From Chloroflexi bacterium bin20 (GTDB lineage Bacteria; Chloroflexota; Anaerolineae; Aggregatilineales; Phototrophicaceae): DNA of 64,000 bases. The notes beneath the pieces were generated by a model, which made no database searches, was not told where the DNA came from, and was given only the letters and a program-made list of their open reading frames with translations. Within the stretch, counting starts at the first letter, position 1; each line of letters starts with the position of its first letter. Positions 63,663-64,000 of this stretch are shown in pieces. Where the stretch lies: positions 558,001 to 622,000 of the forward strand of contig MPMG01000001.1 of NCBI GenBank assembly GCA_002238485.1, given 5' to 3'. Made by a program: the position numbers and the translations under genes.

Positions 63663-64000
63663 ATGCCCGACAACACAAATGCAGAACTAATCGCCATCGG
63701 CACAGAATTGCTGCTGGGCGAAATCACCGACACGAACTCAGTATACCTTGCCCGCCAACTGCGCGACATCGGCATAAACCTGTTTTTGATGACGACCGTG
63801 GGCGACAACCTGACGCGCATCTCCACCGCCATTTCTGACGCATTGGACCGTGCCGAGATCGTCATTACCACCGGCGGCTTGGGTCCCACGGTCGATGATA
63901 TGACCCGGCAGGCCGTGGCGGACGCGGTTGGTGTGCCGTTGGTCTTCCACCAGTCGCTCTATGATGTCATCGCCGACCGTTTTCGCGGTTTTGGCAGCGC
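63663..64000 (+). CDS. cinA: CinA-family protein, N-terminal part
   Basis: The first 112 residues of a CinA protein, cut by the window end. The MoCF-biosynthesis-like domain shows AIGTELLLGEITDTNSVYLA and TTGGLGPTVDDMTRQA. Full-length CinA also carries a C-terminal nicotinamide-mononucleotide deamidase domain, which cannot be checked here. It is linked to competence/DNA-damage operons and pyridine-nucleotide recycling. Divergent from the ABC ATPase. Confidence 0.9.
   Translation, partial: MPDNTNAELIAIGTELLLGEITDTNSVYLARQLRDIGINLFLMTTVGDNLTRISTAISDALDRAEIVITTGGLGPTVDDMTRQAVADAVGVPLVFHQSLYDVIADRFRGFGS

Overview
The window reads as a chromosomal stretch of a GC-rich bacterium, most likely a member of the Chloroflexota (Anaerolineae-like). 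This is inferred from gene content, not from a marker gene tree. The content includes a carbamoyltransferase/DUF5989/SxtJ-type cassette, an archaeal-type early mevalonate operon (an alternative mevalonate pathway is known in Roseiflexus), plant-like cystathionine gamma-synthase, many SH3/LysM/LCP envelope proteins, and GTG/TTG starts. I see no phage, IS element or CRISPR array. The gene order looks like ordinary chromosome, with a few accessory envelope loci.

Layout. 1-1.15 kb: a secreted tandem DsbA-like protein on the minus strand, cut by the window edge. 1.2-5.7 kb: a thioesterase, an acyl-CoA ligase, tRNA-Arg(TCT), and gyrB behind a promoter and a terminator-like leader hairpin. 5.7-12.9 kb: a seven-gene minus-strand operon comprising an alpha/beta-hydrolase-AMP-ligase fusion, a Lon-substrate-domain protein, an SGNH hydrolase, an SxtJ-like protein, a carbamoyltransferase, DUF5989 and a membrane protein. 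13-18.4 kb: sulfurtransferase, FemAB/CelD-like acyltransferase, glycosyltransferase, and a secreted beta-helix/SH3 protein flanked by G/C-rich palindromic repeats.

18.9-32.9 kb: argG-argH, then a branched-chain amino-acid operon ilvE-ilvB-ilvN-ilvC-leuA-leuC-leuD-cimA-leuB. It is preceded by what looks like a complete ribosome-mediated attenuator: promoter, a 23-residue Ile/Leu/Val-rich leader peptide, an antiterminator and an intrinsic terminator. CimA plus LeuCDB gives a citramalate route to 2-oxobutyrate for isoleucine; ilvD and ilvA are not in the window. 33-38 kb: murA, cystathionine gamma-synthase, threonine synthase and homoserine kinase, the last three meeting at the homoserine branch point.

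38.2-43.1 kb: iscX-nuoB-nuoCD-nuoI-mrp. This is exactly the Q (connecting) module of complex I with two Fe-S assembly-type genes. NuoB and NuoI carry a closely similar basic C-terminal tail. 43-55 kb: an envelope/signalling region with a STAS protein, a class-A-beta-lactamase-fold serine hydrolase, a NUDIX hydrolase, a membrane GAF/coiled-coil/HATPase protein whose H-box lacks histidine, a 1435-residue LysM protein built from 23 tandem ~47-residue repeats, and an LCP protein.

55.3-64 kb: tRNA-Pro(GGG) with its own promoter and terminator, and selD with an in-frame TGA at the catalytic position (selenocysteine) followed by a possible SECIS hairpin. Next come an alpha-oxoamine synthase (KBL/SPT-like) and mvaA-HMG-CoA synthase-thiolase, then a DUF35 gene whose zinc-ribbon half appears frameshifted. 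The window ends with a UgpC/MalK-type ABC ATPase and the start of cinA.
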